A stretch of 64,000 bases of DNA from Alcaligenes faecalis (GTDB lineage: Bacteria; Pseudomonadota; Gammaproteobacteria; Burkholderiales; Burkholderiaceae_B), in contig NZ_CP023667.1 in the NCBI RefSeq assembly GCF_002443155.1, forward strand, positions 3,100,001 through 3,164,000. Reading direction: 5' to 3'. Every line of letters begins with the position of its first letter. Positions within the stretch are counted from its first letter, which is position 1. The notes below the pieces were generated by a model that saw only the letters and a list, made by a program, of their open reading frames with translations, was not told the DNA's origin and did not search any database. The position numbers and the translations under genes are program-made. Shown in pieces: positions 38,951 through 50,456 of the stretch.

Positions 38951-39815
38951 TGGCATCGTCCTGTTCAAGAGGGCGCTCGCTCTCGGGCACCAGCAAAATC
39001 AGAAAATGGCGGTAACGCTCCGGGTGTGACAGGGGCGTCACCAAGGCCAGGGCGAAACCGGAAGCGTCGTCACGCTCGATACTGCTGACCATACCCACTG
39101 GCAGGCCGGCAGGAAACAGGCCACCGATACCGCTGGTAATCAAGGTATCGTTCGGCTCCAGATCAACGTCAGCCGTCAGAAAACGTACTTCCACCTTGCC
39201 ACCGGGGTTGCCACCAAAGGCAATCAGACGCAGGCCATTGCGCAGCACCTGCACCGGTACCGAGACCTTGTCGTCAGTAATCAGCGCGGCTTCCGAGGTA
39301 AAGCGCGTGACACGCACCACCTGTCCCACCACCCCGCCCTCGTCAATGACAGGCATGCCGGGGCGAATGCCACTGGCCGAGCCTTTATTGAAGATCAGGT
39401 GACGGGCATAGCCATTGGGCGGTTCGTACAGAACCTCCACGGCCACAGAGGGTTGGGTGACGGTATCAGCCACTTGCAGCAAGCGACGCAACTGTTCGTT
39501 TTCAGCAGAAAGCTGGGCTGCATGGGTAGAGAGCTGAGCCAGCTCGATACGCTGGCGTTGCAAGGCTTCTTTTTCGGAGCGGGCGGTGGAGGCCGCGTCG
39601 GTCCAGCTGCTGAAGTAGGTGACCAGATCGCGAGGGGCCAGCATGACACGCTGAAAGGGATACAGGACGGTGGCCACGGCCTGGCGCACCGGTTCGAGCA
39701 CCGCATAACGAGCATCAGTGATCAACAAGCCCACTGCCAGCACCAAAAGAGCGGCCAAACGCAGCTCAGCTGATGAGCCGCGCCTAAATAGCCGGATGGA
39801 GCCTTGTTCTCGCAT
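38934..39815 (-). CDS. mreC: rod-shape-determining protein MreC
   Basis: MreC is a single-pass periplasmic protein that links MreB filaments to the elongation enzymes and stimulates PBP2. The 293-residue product has a helix at about 17-35 (LAALLVLAVGLLITDARY), a coiled coil at about 70-115 rich in Glu and Gln, and the beta-rich C-terminal domain with GIRPGMPVIDEGGVVGQVV and LITSGIGGLFPAGLPVGMV. It follows mreB after about 60 bases and overlaps mreD. Confidence 0.95.
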   Translation of the reverse strand: MREQGSIRLFRRGSSAELRLAALLVLAVGLLITDARYAVLEPVRQAVATVLYPFQRVMLAPRDLVTYFSSWTDAASTARSEKEALQRQRIELAQLSTHAAQLSAENEQLRRLLQVADTVTQPSVAVEVLYEPPNGYARHLIFNKGSASGIRPGMPVIDEGGVVGQVVRVTRFTSEAALITDDKVSVPVQVLRNGLRLIAFGGNPGGKVEVRFLTADVDLEPNDTLITSGIGGLFPAGLPVGMVSSIERDDASGFALALVTPLSHPERYRHFLILLVPESERPLEQDDANDATR

Positions 39816-39876
39816 TAATCAAGCACTCGATCGCTTGCCCCCACAGGCAGACATTGCCGTGAAAGCCAAGCAAAGA

Positions 39877-41016
<1,140 letters not shown>

Positions 41017-41191
41017 TCAAAAATACCTGGGAAGGAAACGGTCAATGATAACTTATAATTGCTCTACATTAGGACTGTTTTAATGGTCAGTTAAGTTCTG
41101 TAACCCCCGCATTTGCTGTAAAAGTGCCAAACTGTCCCTAACTGACGGATTTCCGCTTTTTTTTATTACTCATTTTCCAGTACCCACCCAC

Positions 41192-41500
41192 ATGTCTATC
41201 ACTGAACAGGATGTTGCCCGTATAGCGCAACTGGCGCGCCTTGATCTTTCTGCTGAACAAGCCTCCCAGGTCGAGCACGATTTGACGCGCATCCTGGGCC
41301 TGATCCAGACCTTGCAAACCGTTGATACTCAAGGCGTTGAACCCATGGCCCATCCTTTGTCCGCCCGCCAGCAGATCAGTCTGCGTCTGCGCGAGGACAA
41401 GGCCCTGCCTTCCGGAACGGTAGAAAGCCGTCAGGCCATGATGCGCAACGCCCCCGCCGAGCAGGATGGCCTGTTTCTGGTACCCACGGTCATCGAATAA
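41192..41500 (+). CDS. gatC: Asp/Glu-tRNA(Asn/Gln) amidotransferase subunit C
   Basis: GatC stabilises the GatAB complex that converts mischarged Glu-tRNA(Gln) or Asp-tRNA(Asn). The 102-residue product begins MSITEQDVARIAQLARLDLS and has LTRILGLIQTLQTVDTQGVEP and a C-terminal NAPAEQDGLFLVPTVIE, all typical. The 270 bases upstream, shared with the divergent mreB, should contain the promoter. gatA follows after 9 bases. Confidence 0.96.
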   Translation: MSITEQDVARIAQLARLDLSAEQASQVEHDLTRILGLIQTLQTVDTQGVEPMAHPLSARQQISLRLREDKALPSGTVESRQAMMRNAPAEQDGLFLVPTVIE

Positions 41501-41509
41501 AGCAAAACC

Positions 41510-43030
41510 ATGTCTTTTACCCCTGAATTCGCGACTATTGCAGCGCTGCGACTAGCCCTGCAAAACAAAACCGTCAGTGCCCGCGAGCTGGCCCAGCAAG
41601 CTCTGGACAGCAGCGCCCGCCAAAAAGAGCTCAATGCCTTTGTGCAGCAGGACGCTGCCCTGACCCTGGCCCAGGCCGATGCCGCCGATGCCCTGATTGC
41701 TCAAGGCAAGGCCGGCCCACTGACCGGCATCCCCATCGCCCACAAAGATTTGTTTGTCACCAAGGATTGGCAGACCACCGCCTGCAGCAAAATGCTGGAA
41801 GGCTACGTCAGCCCCTTTGACGCCACGGTTGTGACCAAGCTGCAGGCAGCCGGTGCTGTCTCGCTGGGCAAACTGAACTGTGACGAGTTCGCCATGGGCT
41901 CGCGCAACGAGAGCTCCGTGTTTGGCCCCGTACGCAACCCCTGGGATCACTCCATGGTGCCCGGTGGCTCCTCGGGTGGTTCCGCCGCTGTTGTGGCCGC
42001 TGGCCTGGTCGCCGGTGCAACCGCAACCGATACCGGCGGTTCGATTCGCCAGCCTGCCGCCCTGTGTGGCGTCAGCGGCATCAAGCCCACCTACGGCACA
42101 ATTTCCCGCTTCGGGATCATTGCCTACGGCTCCAGCCTGGATCAGGCCGGTCCTATCGCCCGCAATGCCCGCGATTTGCTCGATCTGCTGGAAGCCATGT
42201 GTGGTTTCGACCCGCAAGATGCCACCAGCCTGGAATTCTGCGACGACCAGCCCAATAACGGCGCACGCATTCGCCAGCAATTTGAACAGCAACAGGCGCA
42301 GCAAGAAGCCCAAGGCAGCCAGCCCCTGAAAGGCTTGCGTATTGGTGTACCCGCCCAGTTCTTTGGCCCCGGCCTGGACCCGGTCGTTGCCGACGCCATC
42401 GAAGCTGCACTGAAAACCTACGAAAGCCTGGGTGCAGAACGCGTCACCGTGCAACTGCCCCTGACGGAATTGTCTGTCCCTACTTATTACGTCATCAGCC
42501 CTGCCGAGGCCTCCACCAACCTGTCGCGTTTTGACGGCGTACGCTTTGGCCACCGCGCCAGCCAGTACACCGATCTGAACAGCATGATCTCGCGCTCGCG
42601 CTCGGAAGGCTTCGGCCCTGAAGTGGTGCGCCGCATTCTGGTCGGCACCTACGTGCTCTCGCATGGATACTACGACGCCTACTACCTGCAAGCCCAACGC
42701 GTGCGCCGCATGATTGTGGACGACTTCCAGAAAGTCTTTGAACAGTGCGACCTGATCCTGGGCCCCGTCACACCGGCCCTGGGCCGCAAGCTGGGTGCCA
42801 CCATCGAGGATCCCACCACGGACTGGCTGGGTGATGTCTACACCCTGGGCGTGAGCCTGGCCGGCCTGCCCGCCATGTCCATTCCTTGCGGCTTCAGCAA
42901 GGATGAGCGCCCCTTGCCCATTGGCCTGCAAATCATTGGCAACTACTTCCGTGAAGGCCAATTGCTGGCCTTTGCCGACCGCTTCCAGCAAGTCACCGAC
43001 TGGCATCAACGTCAACCAGGACAACAATAA
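41510..43030 (+). CDS. gatA: Asp/Glu-tRNA(Asn/Gln) amidotransferase subunit A
   Basis: GatA releases ammonia from glutamine or asparagine. The 506-residue amidase-signature protein carries the Ser-cisSer-Lys triad: PIAHKDLF (Lys), [17 protein letters not shown] (cis-Ser region) and [18 protein letters not shown] (nucleophile region). [11 protein letters not shown] and [10 protein letters not shown] are typical GatA blocks. Its stop overlaps the gatB start (TAATG). Confidence 0.97.
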   Translation: MSFTPEFATIAALRLALQNKTVSARELAQQALDSSARQKELNAFVQQDAALTLAQADAADALIAQGKAGPLTGIPIAHKDLFVTKDWQTTACSKMLEGYVSPFDATVVTKLQAAGAVSLGKLNCDEFAMGSRNESSVFGPVRNPWDHSMVPGGSSGGSAAVVAAGLVAGATATDTGGSIRQPAALCGVSGIKPTYGTISRFGIIAYGSSLDQAGPIARNARDLLDLLEAMCGFDPQDATSLEFCDDQPNNGARIRQQFEQQQAQQEAQGSQPLKGLRIGVPAQFFGPGLDPVVADAIEAALKTYESLGAERVTVQLPLTELSVPTYYVISPAEASTNLSRFDGVRFGHRASQYTDLNSMISRSRSEGFGPEVVRRILVGTYVLSHGYYDAYYLQAQRVRRMIVDDFQKVFEQCDLILGPVTPALGRKLGATIEDPTTDWLGDVYTLGVSLAGLPAMSIPCGFSKDERPLPIGLQIIGNYFREGQLLAFADRFQQVTDWHQRQPGQQ

Positions 43031-44487
43031 TGGAATGGGAAATTGTGATCGGGCTGGAAACCCATACCCAGCTCTCGACCGAATCCAAAATCTTCTCCAG
43101 CAGCAGCACCCGCTTTGGCGCCTTGCCCAACACGCAAGCCAACGAAGTCGATATGGCCTTGCCCGGCGCGCTGCCCGTCTTTAACCGTGGCGCTGCCGAA
43201 CGGGCAATTCGCCTGGGTCTGGCCGTCGGTGGCCACATTGCGCCGCGCTCCGTGTTCGAGCGCAAGAACTACTTCTACCCGGATCTGCCCAAGAACTACC
43301 AGATCAGCCAGATGGAAATTCCCGTTGTCAGCGGCGGCACAGTCAGCTTCATGCTGAACGGTGAAGAAAAAACCATCAATCTGACACGCGCCCACCTGGA
43401 AGAAGATGCCGGTAAATCCCTGCACGAAAACTTCCGTGGTCCTTACGGCGAGTCCAGCACCGGGATCGACTTGAACCGCGCGGGCACTCCGCTGCTGGAA
43501 ATCGTATCCGAACCTGAAATGCGTTCGGCTGCTGAAGCCGTGGGCTATGCACGCGCCCTGCATAGCCTGGTAGTCTGGCTGGGCATTTGCGACGGCAATA
43601 TGCAGGAAGGCTCTTTCCGCGTGGATGCCAACGTATCGGTACGCCCCAAAGGCCAGAAGGAATTTGGCACCCGTTGCGAACTGAAGAACATCAACTCCTT
43701 CCGCTTCCTGGAACGTGCCATTCAATACGAAGCACGCCGCCAGATCGAGCTGATCGAGGACGGTGGCAAAGTCATTCAGGAAACGCGCCTGTACGACTCG
43801 GACCGCGACGAAACCCGCAGCATGCGCAGCAAGGAAGATGCACACGATTACCGCTACTTCCCCGATCCTGATCTGCCACCTCTGTTTATCAGCGAAGAGT
43901 GGATCGAGCAGGTTCGTCAGGACATGCCTGAACTGCCCGCCCAGAAACTGGCTCGCTTCGAGCAGGAGTTTGAACTGAGCCGTTACGACGCCTCGCAACT
44001 GACGGTAGACCGTGCAACGGCCGACTTCTTCGAAGCCATCTTGCAAGCGGGCTCCAAGGCGAACGCGAAACTGGCCGCCAACTGGATTCTGGGCGAGCTC
44101 TCGGCTGCCTTGAACCGTGAAGAGCTGAGCATTGAGCAGTCCAAAGTCAGCCCCGCGCAATTGGCTCAGCTGATTGCCCGTATTGCTGACGGTACCATCT
44201 CCAACAAGATTGCCCGTGACGTGTTCGCGGCGCAGTGGGACGGCGAGCTCAATGGCGATGTGGATGCCATCATCGACGCCCGTGGCTTGAAGCAGATCAA
44301 CGACGTGGGTGCCATTGAGGCCATGGTGGACGAAGTACTGGCCGCCAACCCCAGCATCGTTGAGCAGCACCGTGCCGGCAAGCCAAAGGCCTTCAACGCT
44401 TTGGTCGGCCAGGTGATGAAGGTTGCCAAGGGCAAGGCCAATCCGCAGCAGATCAACGAAATGCTCAAGCAAAAGCTGGACGCCTAA
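43030..44487 (+). CDS. gatB: Asp/Glu-tRNA(Asn/Gln) amidotransferase subunit B
   Basis: GatB binds the mischarged tRNA and phosphorylates the acyl group before amidation. The 485-residue product has [48 protein letters not shown] and [16 protein letters not shown] in the kinase domain, then a helical YqeY-like tail ending [13 protein letters not shown]. It is the last gene of gatCAB, with a strong terminator after it. Confidence 0.97.
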   Translation: MEWEIVIGLETHTQLSTESKIFSSSSTRFGALPNTQANEVDMALPGALPVFNRGAAERAIRLGLAVGGHIAPRSVFERKNYFYPDLPKNYQISQMEIPVVSGGTVSFMLNGEEKTINLTRAHLEEDAGKSLHENFRGPYGESSTGIDLNRAGTPLLEIVSEPEMRSAAEAVGYARALHSLVVWLGICDGNMQEGSFRVDANVSVRPKGQKEFGTRCELKNINSFRFLERAIQYEARRQIELIEDGGKVIQETRLYDSDRDETRSMRSKEDAHDYRYFPDPDLPPLFISEEWIEQVRQDMPELPAQKLARFEQEFELSRYDASQLTVDRATADFFEAILQAGSKANAKLAANWILGELSAALNREELSIEQSKVSPAQLAQLIARIADGTISNKIARDVFAAQWDGELNGDVDAIIDARGLKQINDVGAIEAMVDEVLAANPSIVEQHRAGKPKAFNALVGQVMKVAKGKANPQQINEMLKQKLDA

Positions 44488-44516
44488 GTCCGGACGCTGC
44501 GCTACGCGGATACAAA

Positions 44517-44546
44517 AACACCAGGCCTTGGCCTGGTGTTTTTTTT
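44517..44546. terminator. intrinsic terminator of gatCAB
   Basis: AACACCAGGCC and GGCCTGGTGTT form an 11-base perfect stem with a TT loop region and an eight-T tail. Preceding A bases suggest it may also serve the convergent pyrE. Confidence 0.92.
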
Positions 44547-44578
44547 ACTACTGAATCCTGCTTAACAAACGCGGGAGA

Positions 44579-45253
44579 TCAGACGCCGTAGCGATCGCGG
44601 TAGGCTTTCACCTGGGGAGCGTGAGCCGCCAGGGTCGTATCGTCCGCCAGCACCGCCATGATGTCCGCCAGCGAGGCAATGCTGATCACAGGAATACCGT
44701 AAGTCTGTTCCACTTCCTGCACAGCAGAATGCGCAGACAGTTCCTGATCATTACCGGCGCGCTCCATGCGATCCAGAGCAATCAACACCGCTGCAGGTTC
44801 CGCACCTGCGGCCTTGATGATCTGCATGGATTCACGCACGGACGTACCCGCGGTGATCACGTCATCAATAATCACGACCTTGCCTTGCAAGGGTGCGCCC
44901 ACCAGGGTGCCGCCTTCGCCGTGGTCTTTGGCTTCTTTGCGGTTGAAGGCAAAGGGCACATCACGATCACCGATTTGCGGGTGTTCAGCCAGAGCAATCG
45001 AGGTCGCGGCGGCCAGAGGAATGCCTTTGTAGGCGGGGCCGAACAGCATGTCAAAAGACACGCCCGAATCCAGCAAAGCCTGGGCATAGAAACGGGCCAG
45101 CTGACCCACGCTACGTCCCGTATTGAACAGGCCGGCATTGAAGAAGTAAGGGCTCAAACGGCCGGACTTGACCTTGAATTCCCCAAAGCGCAGCACTCCC
45201 TGTTCCAGGGAAAAGCGCACAAAATTGCGACGATTATCGTTATTAGCCGACAT
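44579..45253 (-). CDS. pyrE: orotate phosphoribosyltransferase
   Basis: PyrE joins orotate to PRPP in pyrimidine synthesis. From [18 protein letters not shown] it is 224 residues. [48 protein letters not shown] and the PRPP loop [17 protein letters not shown] are diagnostic. An upstream in-frame ATG (45310) overlaps the LysR gene and lacks homology to the family. It stands alone on this strand. Confidence 0.96.
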   Translation of the reverse strand: MSANNDNRRNFVRFSLEQGVLRFGEFKVKSGRLSPYFFNAGLFNTGRSVGQLARFYAQALLDSGVSFDMLFGPAYKGIPLAAATSIALAEHPQIGDRDVPFAFNRKEAKDHGEGGTLVGAPLQGKVVIIDDVITAGTSVRESMQIIKAAGAEPAAVLIALDRMERAGNDQELSAHSAVQEVEQTYGIPVISIASLADIMAVLADDTTLAAHAPQVKAYRDRYGV

Positions 45254-45306
45254 GACAGAGTATGAAAAAGATAGAGACGAAAGGCATTTTAGCGTGTTGT
45301 GAGCCA

Positions 45307-46197
45307 TCACTTGGCAGGTTCAGCCAGTTCTTCTAGCAAGAAGTCGATAAAACTGCGCACTTTAGGTGTCAAATAGCGACGGCTGGCATAGACGGCGTGC
45401 AGTTGTTGCAGCTCTTCGGTGTAATCGGGCAAGAGGCGAACCAGTCGACCACTGTCCAGATCATCCATCACCAGCCATTCGGGCAAATAGGCCAGCCCTG
45501 CTCCGCCCAGGGCGCTGTAGTAGGTCAGATTTGTATTGTCCGAGCGCATGAATGGATTCAGACGCAAGGACTCCGGCCCATCCGGTCCTATAAACTCGAA
45601 ACTGGGCTGCTGCAAATAGCTGGGGCTGATAGCGGGCAGGCGCATCACCTCCGCGCAGTTACGTGGCATGCCGTGCCGGGCCACAAACTCCGGGCTAGCC
45701 ACCAGATGAAACGGCGTGGGGCAAATAAGACGCGCAATCTGATGCGGCGCAGGCTCACGCATCACCCGCAAGGCCAAGTCAAAACCTTCCGCCACCAAAT
45801 CCACTTTGTGATTGCTCAGGCTCATGTCCAGGGTCACTTCCGGGAAGCGCGTTTGGTAATCCTGCAACAGTTGCGCCACTTTGCGGTTTGCAAACCATAC
45901 GGGTGCTGTCACCCGCAATACCCCTTGGGGCTGATGCTCAGAACCCGACAAAGCCTGCTGACCGCGCTCCAGGGTATCGAGAGCCTGCAAACAATAATCA
46001 AAGTAGGTTTGCCCCAACTCCGTCAGGCTCAAACGACGACTGCTGCGATGGAGCAAGCGGGCGCCCAGCTGTTTTTCCAGGTTGGCCAGATGCTTGCTGA
46101 CCATAGGCGCTGACATATCCAGACGTTGCGCCGCGGCTGCAAAACTGCCTGCCGCCACAATCTCCCGGAACACCCGCAAACTCTGAATCGTATCCAT
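45307..46197 (-). CDS. LysR-family transcriptional regulator
   Basis: The 296-residue protein has the LysR winged HTH at about 1-60 ([20 protein letters not shown], then [20 protein letters not shown]) and a periplasmic-binding-like effector domain. The helix and length fit the CrgA/AaeR-like group. It is divergent from doxX and the dioxygenase gene across a 220-base gap, the usual arrangement when a LysR protein controls its neighbours. The inducer is unknown; quinones or phenolics would fit the context but this is inference. Confidence 0.93.
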   Translation of the reverse strand: MDTIQSLRVFREIVAAGSFAAAAQRLDMSAPMVSKHLANLEKQLGARLLHRSSRRLSLTELGQTYFDYCLQALDTLERGQQALSGSEHQPQGVLRVTAPVWFANRKVAQLLQDYQTRFPEVTLDMSLSNHKVDLVAEGFDLALRVMREPAPHQIARLICPTPFHLVASPEFVARHGMPRNCAEVMRLPAISPSYLQQPSFEFIGPDGPESLRLNPFMRSDNTNLTYYSALGGAGLAYLPEWLVMDDLDSGRLVRLLPDYTEELQQLHAVYASRRYLTPKVRSFIDFLLEELAEPAK

Positions 46198-46417
46198 GCT
46201 TTCCTAATAAGAAAGTAACTAATGAAAATAGGCCTGTTTATTTCCTGATAGTAATTGATTAATCTTGAACGAGCGCTAACCCGGTGCTCGTCTGGACCTT
46301 GAATGGGCGGGACCAGTACCAGGCCGACATCACGTCGTGCCTGACACAGAGCTTCTTTCACCACACCGGGCCAACCGCTTCTTTTACCGATACTGTCAAC
46401 TTTCCAAAGGAAAATAC

Positions 46418-46819
46418 ATGAGCGCCCTTACCTCTAGCTGGACTCCTCGCATCCTTAGCCTGCTACGCATCGTTACTGGCTATCTCCTGCTGACACACGG
46501 TACTGCCAAGATCCTGGGTTTCCCCAAAGTAGACATGTTTGCCAACCTGCAAATCGGCTCCATTTACGGTATTGCGGGCATTCTGGAACTGATTCTGGGT
46601 GTCCTGCTGGTAATTGGCCTGTTCTCTCGTTTTGCAGCCTTTATTGCTTCAGGCCTGTGCGCTTTCGCCTACTTTATTGGCCACGCCAGCGGCAGCACCT
46701 TCGCAACCCCTATCCTCAATGGTGGTGAAGCGGCAGTTCTGTTCTGCTTTGCCTTCCTGTACCTGGCCTTTGCCGGCCCAGGCCCATGGAGTATTGACGC
46801 AGGCCGCGGCAAAGCCTGA
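46418..46819 (+). CDS. DoxX-family membrane protein
   Basis: The 133-residue product from MSALTSSWTPRILSLLRIV has four membrane helices with the DoxX marks RIVTGYLLLTHGTAKILGF, GIAGILELILGVLLVIGLF and AFAYFIGHASGSTF, GGEAAVLFCFAFLYLAFAGPG. DoxX-like proteins act near quinone, thiosulfate or redox-stress enzymes; the precise role is not established. AAAGGAAAA precedes the ATG. It lies 56 bases before the dioxygenase gene, so co-expression is likely. Confidence 0.92.
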   Translation: MSALTSSWTPRILSLLRIVTGYLLLTHGTAKILGFPKVDMFANLQIGSIYGIAGILELILGVLLVIGLFSRFAAFIASGLCAFAYFIGHASGSTFATPILNGGEAAVLFCFAFLYLAFAGPGPWSIDAGRGKA

Positions 46820-46839
46820 CGCCTTAACCAACCCCTTAT

Positions 46840-46863
46840 CCCCTGCCCCTATCAGGGCAGGGG
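46840..46863 (+). promoter_or_regulatory. G/C-rich hairpin before the dioxygenase gene
   Basis: CCCCTGCCC pairs perfectly with GGGCAGGGG around CTATCA, ending 12 bases before the ATG. There is no T run. It could uncouple the gene from doxX or limit ribosome access to the AGGAG site next to it. Confidence 0.45.
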
Positions 46864-46875
46864 CAGGAGATCATC

Positions 46876-47685
46876 ATGACAATGCCCACCTACTTCATCT
46901 CGCATGGTGGCGGACCCTGGCCCTGGATGCCTGAAGCGCAAACCATGTACGCCCCGCTGCGTGCTGCCTTGCAGGATATTCCACGCCAATTGGGCCGCAC
47001 GCCCAAAGCGATCTTGATGGTCTCCGCTCACTGGGAAGCTCAACAGGCCAATTTGCTGGTCGCAGCCGCTGCACAACCCAGCATGGTGTACGACTACTAC
47101 GGTTTTCCGTCCCATACCTACGAGATTCATTACCCCGCACCAGGCGACCCTGCCCTGGCCCGACAGGCCTGTAATTTGCTGGAAGGCGCTGGCCTGCCCA
47201 CCCATCTGGATTCGCAGCGGGGCTTTGACCACGGTGCCTTCGTCCCGGCTTATGTGATTTACCCGCAAGCCAAAGTCCCTATGGTGCAGTTGTCCATACA
47301 CGCCAATTACGACCCGGCCCTGCACTACGCCATGGGTGAAGCGCTGGCACCGTTGCGAGATGAGGACGTACTGATTATTGGCAGCGGCCTGAGCTATCAC
47401 AACCTGCGCAATATGGGCCCCGGCGGTGTGGAGCCCTCTGCCCAGTTTGATGCCTGGCTGCATCAAAGCCTGAGCCTGGAGGATCCTGCCGCACGTCGTC
47501 AGGCCCTGATGAATTGGGAACAGGCACCGGCAGCACGTATTGCCCATCCCCGCGAGGATCACCTGGTCCCTGTCATGGTTGCCGCTGGTGCTGCGCGTGG
47601 AGATGCGGCGCATCGCTTCCACCATGAAATCCAGGCCTTTGGTGGCTTGACCGTGTCCAGCTACCGTTTTGGCTCGGCCACGTAA
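46876..47685 (+). CDS. class III extradiol-type dioxygenase (YgiD/DOPA-dioxygenase-like)
   Basis: The 269-residue product has the LigB-type fold: PTYFISHGGGPWPWM with an early His ligand, ILMVSAHWEAQ with the second, RGFDHGAFVPAYVIYP with conserved His, and IIGSGLSYHNLR. These enzymes open catecholic rings with Fe(II) or Zn(II); the closest characterised relatives act on DOPA, but the substrate here is unknown. It is coupled in context with doxX and the divergent LysR regulator, often seen as a quinone or catechol response unit. Confidence 0.88.
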   Translation: MTMPTYFISHGGGPWPWMPEAQTMYAPLRAALQDIPRQLGRTPKAILMVSAHWEAQQANLLVAAAAQPSMVYDYYGFPSHTYEIHYPAPGDPALARQACNLLEGAGLPTHLDSQRGFDHGAFVPAYVIYPQAKVPMVQLSIHANYDPALHYAMGEALAPLRDEDVLIIGSGLSYHNLRNMGPGGVEPSAQFDAWLHQSLSLEDPAARRQALMNWEQAPAARIAHPREDHLVPVMVAAGAARGDAAHRFHHEIQAFGGLTVSSYRFGSAT

Positions 47686-47757
47686 CAAGCTCTGACGGCC
47701 ACTGACATCGAAGCAGATTACGGGTTACAGTGCTGACGCTATAAGGAGAATTGCCAC

Positions 47758-48552
47758 GTGTTACGCGTCACCTCGTTAAACGTCAACGGTATTCGGGCTG
47801 CTTTTCGTAAAGGCCTGCCCGACTGGCTGGAAGCCCAGAAACCTCATATTGTCTGCATGCAGGAAATCAAGATCAGCGAGCCTGATCTGACCCCTGACCT
47901 GACCAACCCCGGTCAGTATCACGGGCATTTTCACCATGCTCAGAAAAAAGGCTATAGCGGCGTCGGCCTGTACTTGAACCACAAGGCAGAAAGTGTGGCC
48001 GAAGGCATGGCCTGTGAAGAATTCGATGCTGAAGGCCGCATCATCCGCGCCGACTGGAACGACCTTAGCGTTATCAGCGCCTACCTGCCCTCGGGTTCAT
48101 CAGGCGACGAGCGTCAAACCGCCAAGTACCGCTTTCTGGATCATTTTGAGCAGTGGATTAATGGCTTGATGCAGGAACACCGCGATACTGGCCGCGAGTT
48201 CATTATTTGTGGTGACTGGAATATTGCGCACCACGAAGCCGACTTGAAGAACTGGAAAGGCAATCTGAAAAACAGCGGTTTTCTGCCAGAAGAACGCGCC
48301 TGGATGACTAAAGTGCTGGGCGAGCTGTCCTGGGTAGATGTGTATCGCAGCCTGCATCCCGATACCACCGAAGAGTGCTACACCTGGTGGAGCAACCGCG
48401 GCCAGGCGTGGGCCAAAAATGTGGGGTGGCGCATTGATTATCAAATTGCCACCCCAGGTATTGCTGCCAAAGCGCGTAGTGCCACGGTCTATAAAGAAGA
48501 GCGTTTCAGCGACCACGCGCCTTTGACGGTTGATTACGACTGGAACTTGTAA
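47758..48552 (+). CDS. xth: exodeoxyribonuclease III
   Basis: Exonuclease III is the AP endonuclease and 3' repair exonuclease of base-excision repair. The 264-residue product has LRVTSLNVNGIRAAFRKG, IVCMQEIKISEPDL with the metal Glu, ICGDWNIAHHEADLKN with the catalytic Asp-Asn, and RIDYQIATPG and FSDHAPLTVDY with the final Asp-His. The start is GTG with AAGGAG 8 bases upstream. Confidence 0.94.
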   Translation: MLRVTSLNVNGIRAAFRKGLPDWLEAQKPHIVCMQEIKISEPDLTPDLTNPGQYHGHFHHAQKKGYSGVGLYLNHKAESVAEGMACEEFDAEGRIIRADWNDLSVISAYLPSGSSGDERQTAKYRFLDHFEQWINGLMQEHRDTGREFIICGDWNIAHHEADLKNWKGNLKNSGFLPEERAWMTKVLGELSWVDVYRSLHPDTTEECYTWWSNRGQAWAKNVGWRIDYQIATPGIAAKARSATVYKEERFSDHAPLTVDYDWNL

Positions 48553-48576
48553 GTCCAGCCCGAGCGGGTCAGCGCC

Positions 48577-48906
48577 TTAGCTGCCCTTCTCAACCATGTA
48601 GCGCACCACGCTGCGCAATTGTTCATCAGTGGCTTTGGGCGCAGCGCCACGCGGTGGCATGGCGCCCTTGCCATTGATGACCACTTCCATCAAGGCATCC
48701 TCGCCTTGAGCAATCAAGGGAGCCCAACGAGCCTTGTCGCCCAGACGGGGAGCATTGGCCATACCGGATGCGTGACAGACCATACACGAAGATTTGTACA
48801 GCTTCAGAGCTTCTTCGGAATCGGCATGTGCTGCAGGTATAGCAGCCAACAAGAGCAAAGCGGCCATTGCGGATGACATCATGGTGGCGGGGCGATAGGT
48901 TCTCAT
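48577..48906 (-). CDS. class I cytochrome c (c5-like)
   Basis: The 109-residue product begins MRTYRPATMMSSAMAALLLL, a Sec signal peptide cleaved near AHA-DS. Haem attaches at SSCMVCHASGM (CxxCH) and the axial Met is in GKGAMPPRGAAP, giving a mature protein of about 80 residues. It is a periplasmic electron carrier. It lies 197 bases from nirK on the same strand and could donate electrons to NirK, though azurin-type donors are more usual. A longer start (48969) lacks a signal peptide shape. Confidence 0.92.
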   Translation of the reverse strand: MRTYRPATMMSSAMAALLLLAAIPAAHADSEEALKLYKSSCMVCHASGMANAPRLGDKARWAPLIAQGEDALMEVVINGKGAMPPRGAAPKATDEQLRSVVRYMVEKGS

Positions 48907-49103
48907 GGTTTTACCCTTTAAACAGTCGGCATGAACGCATGCCCGGCTGATACTTCGTTTTCTGAACAAGAGGCCTGGTTTTCAAAATCCGCGCCCCCTG
49001 CTTGTTCACTGACTAATTACTATCCGAGTACTGCCTGAAAGCCCGGGCGGAATTGATTCGTACACCTTTTCCTCAATTCCGCCTACCGGGGCTGGCTCCT
49101 GCC

Positions 49104-50249
49104 TTAAGCCTTGATCGGGCCGGGAGGGCTGACTTGCTTCATCAAGTCGTCATTCCATTCGCCTTCGACCAGGACGTGACCTGCGGCGCCCAGTTCCATG
49201 GCTTCGATCAGGTTGTGGTTCACATAGGCGTACACACCAGGCTGCTTGAAGGTGTAGAGCGCCACACCGGCCGAACCACCGCGAATGAACCAGGTTTCCA
49301 GGTTCTTGGCGGGTGGGTCATCAAACTTGCCCAGTTCCCAAACCCAGTCACCGTGACCACCGATCAGGTGAGGACGGGTGTCGCGGTTGGCCTGCGAGTG
49401 AATGAACAGCACGGTTTCGCCCACATTGGCCTTCATGGCACCATCGCCCATCAAGGCACCGACCTTGCCGTTGAACACCACGTGGCTGGGGATCAGACCA
49501 CGCATGGCTTCCAGGGTGTCGCCGTAGCTTTCAGCCGACGAGCCATACTTCTTGAAATTGCCCTTTTCATCACGAGGAATGTAGAGGTCAAATTCACCAA
49601 TGGTGTAGACACGGTCGTAATGCAGCGAGTTGCCAGCCGAGTCCTTCAGGCCGTCGCGTGGCAGCACCATGACGGTACCGTGCATACCCTGAACCACGTG
49701 CCAGGCTACCGAACCTTCGGGTGCGCAGTGGTAAATGAAGGTACCAGTACGGTCGGCCTTGAAGCGCAGTGTGGCTTGCTCACCAGGGTTGACATTGGTT
49801 AGCTTGGCACCGCCCAGCGCGCCTGTGGAGGCGTGAAAGTCGATGTTGTGCGGCATGGTGTTGCTGGCCGGGTTGACCAGGGTCAGCTCCAGGTAGTCGC
49901 CTTCATGCACAACCATGGTGGGGCCGGGCATGGAGCCGTCAAACATCATGGCGTGCATGGTTGTGCCGTCACGGTCGACCACGATCTCTTTTTCCACGAT
50001 GCTCATGCGGAATTCCACCACGCGAGGCTCGGGACCCACTTTCTGCTCGTGCTTGTGGACCATAGGAGGCGCAACCAGATCCACCTTGACCCGCTCCAGC
50101 TTGGCGATCTGGGCTTCTGTACGCGCGGCCAGCCAGGGCGCGTTCTTTTTTGGTGCAGCCGTCTCGCGGGCTTGTACTTGAGCCGCCAGCAAAGTCGTTC
50201 CTGCGGCGACACCTAGGCCAGCACTTTTCAAGAAATGACGACGTTCCAT
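49104..50249 (-). CDS. nirK: copper-containing nitrite reductase
   Basis: NirK reduces nitrite to NO in the periplasm as a homotrimer. The 381-residue precursor starts [17 protein letters not shown], a twin-arginine signal. Two cupredoxin domains follow. Type 1 copper ligands are the His of [10 protein letters not shown], and His-Cys, His and Met in [20 protein letters not shown]; the type 2 site uses His from NIDFHA, IYHC and [14 protein letters not shown]. The catalytic Asp is in NIDFHA and the second His in PSHVVFNG. No complete FNR/NNR-type box was found in its 200-base upstream region. Confidence 0.96.
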   Translation of the reverse strand: MERRHFLKSAGLGVAAGTTLLAAQVQARETAAPKKNAPWLAARTEAQIAKLERVKVDLVAPPMVHKHEQKVGPEPRVVEFRMSIVEKEIVVDRDGTTMHAMMFDGSMPGPTMVVHEGDYLELTLVNPASNTMPHNIDFHASTGALGGAKLTNVNPGEQATLRFKADRTGTFIYHCAPEGSVAWHVVQGMHGTVMVLPRDGLKDSAGNSLHYDRVYTIGEFDLYIPRDEKGNFKKYGSSAESYGDTLEAMRGLIPSHVVFNGKVGALMGDGAMKANVGETVLFIHSQANRDTRPHLIGGHGDWVWELGKFDDPPAKNLETWFIRGGSAGVALYTFKQPGVYAYVNHNLIEAMELGAAGHVLVEGEWNDDLMKQVSPPGPIKA

Positions 50250-50382
50250 ACTACCTCCGGTTTGATCCAGGCGTGATGCCTGCTGATTAAATGTTTTTCA
50301 GATCTAACAGTTACTGAATGTATTGGACCGCAATCAGACTTCGCACTCTTTGCTGCAGCGCAAGCATCTCGTAGAAGCAACA

Positions 50383-50410
50383 AAAAAAACCGCCCGAAGG
50401 CGGTTTTTTT
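50383..50410. terminator. intrinsic terminator between norB and nirK
   Basis: AACCGCC and GGCGGTT enclose CGAA, with eight A before and seven T after. It ends the norB transcript, so nirK needs its own promoter in the 130 bases that follow. Confidence 0.92.
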
Positions 50411-50456
50411 CATAGACGGAATCTCACAGAAGCAAAGAGACCGTCCTGGCAAGGGA

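Noticed and set aside
50300..50345. FNR/NNR-type box before nirK (TTGGACCGCAA on the plus strand)
   Set aside because: The TTG and CAA half-sites are only 5 bases apart rather than 8, so it does not fit TTG-N8-CAA.
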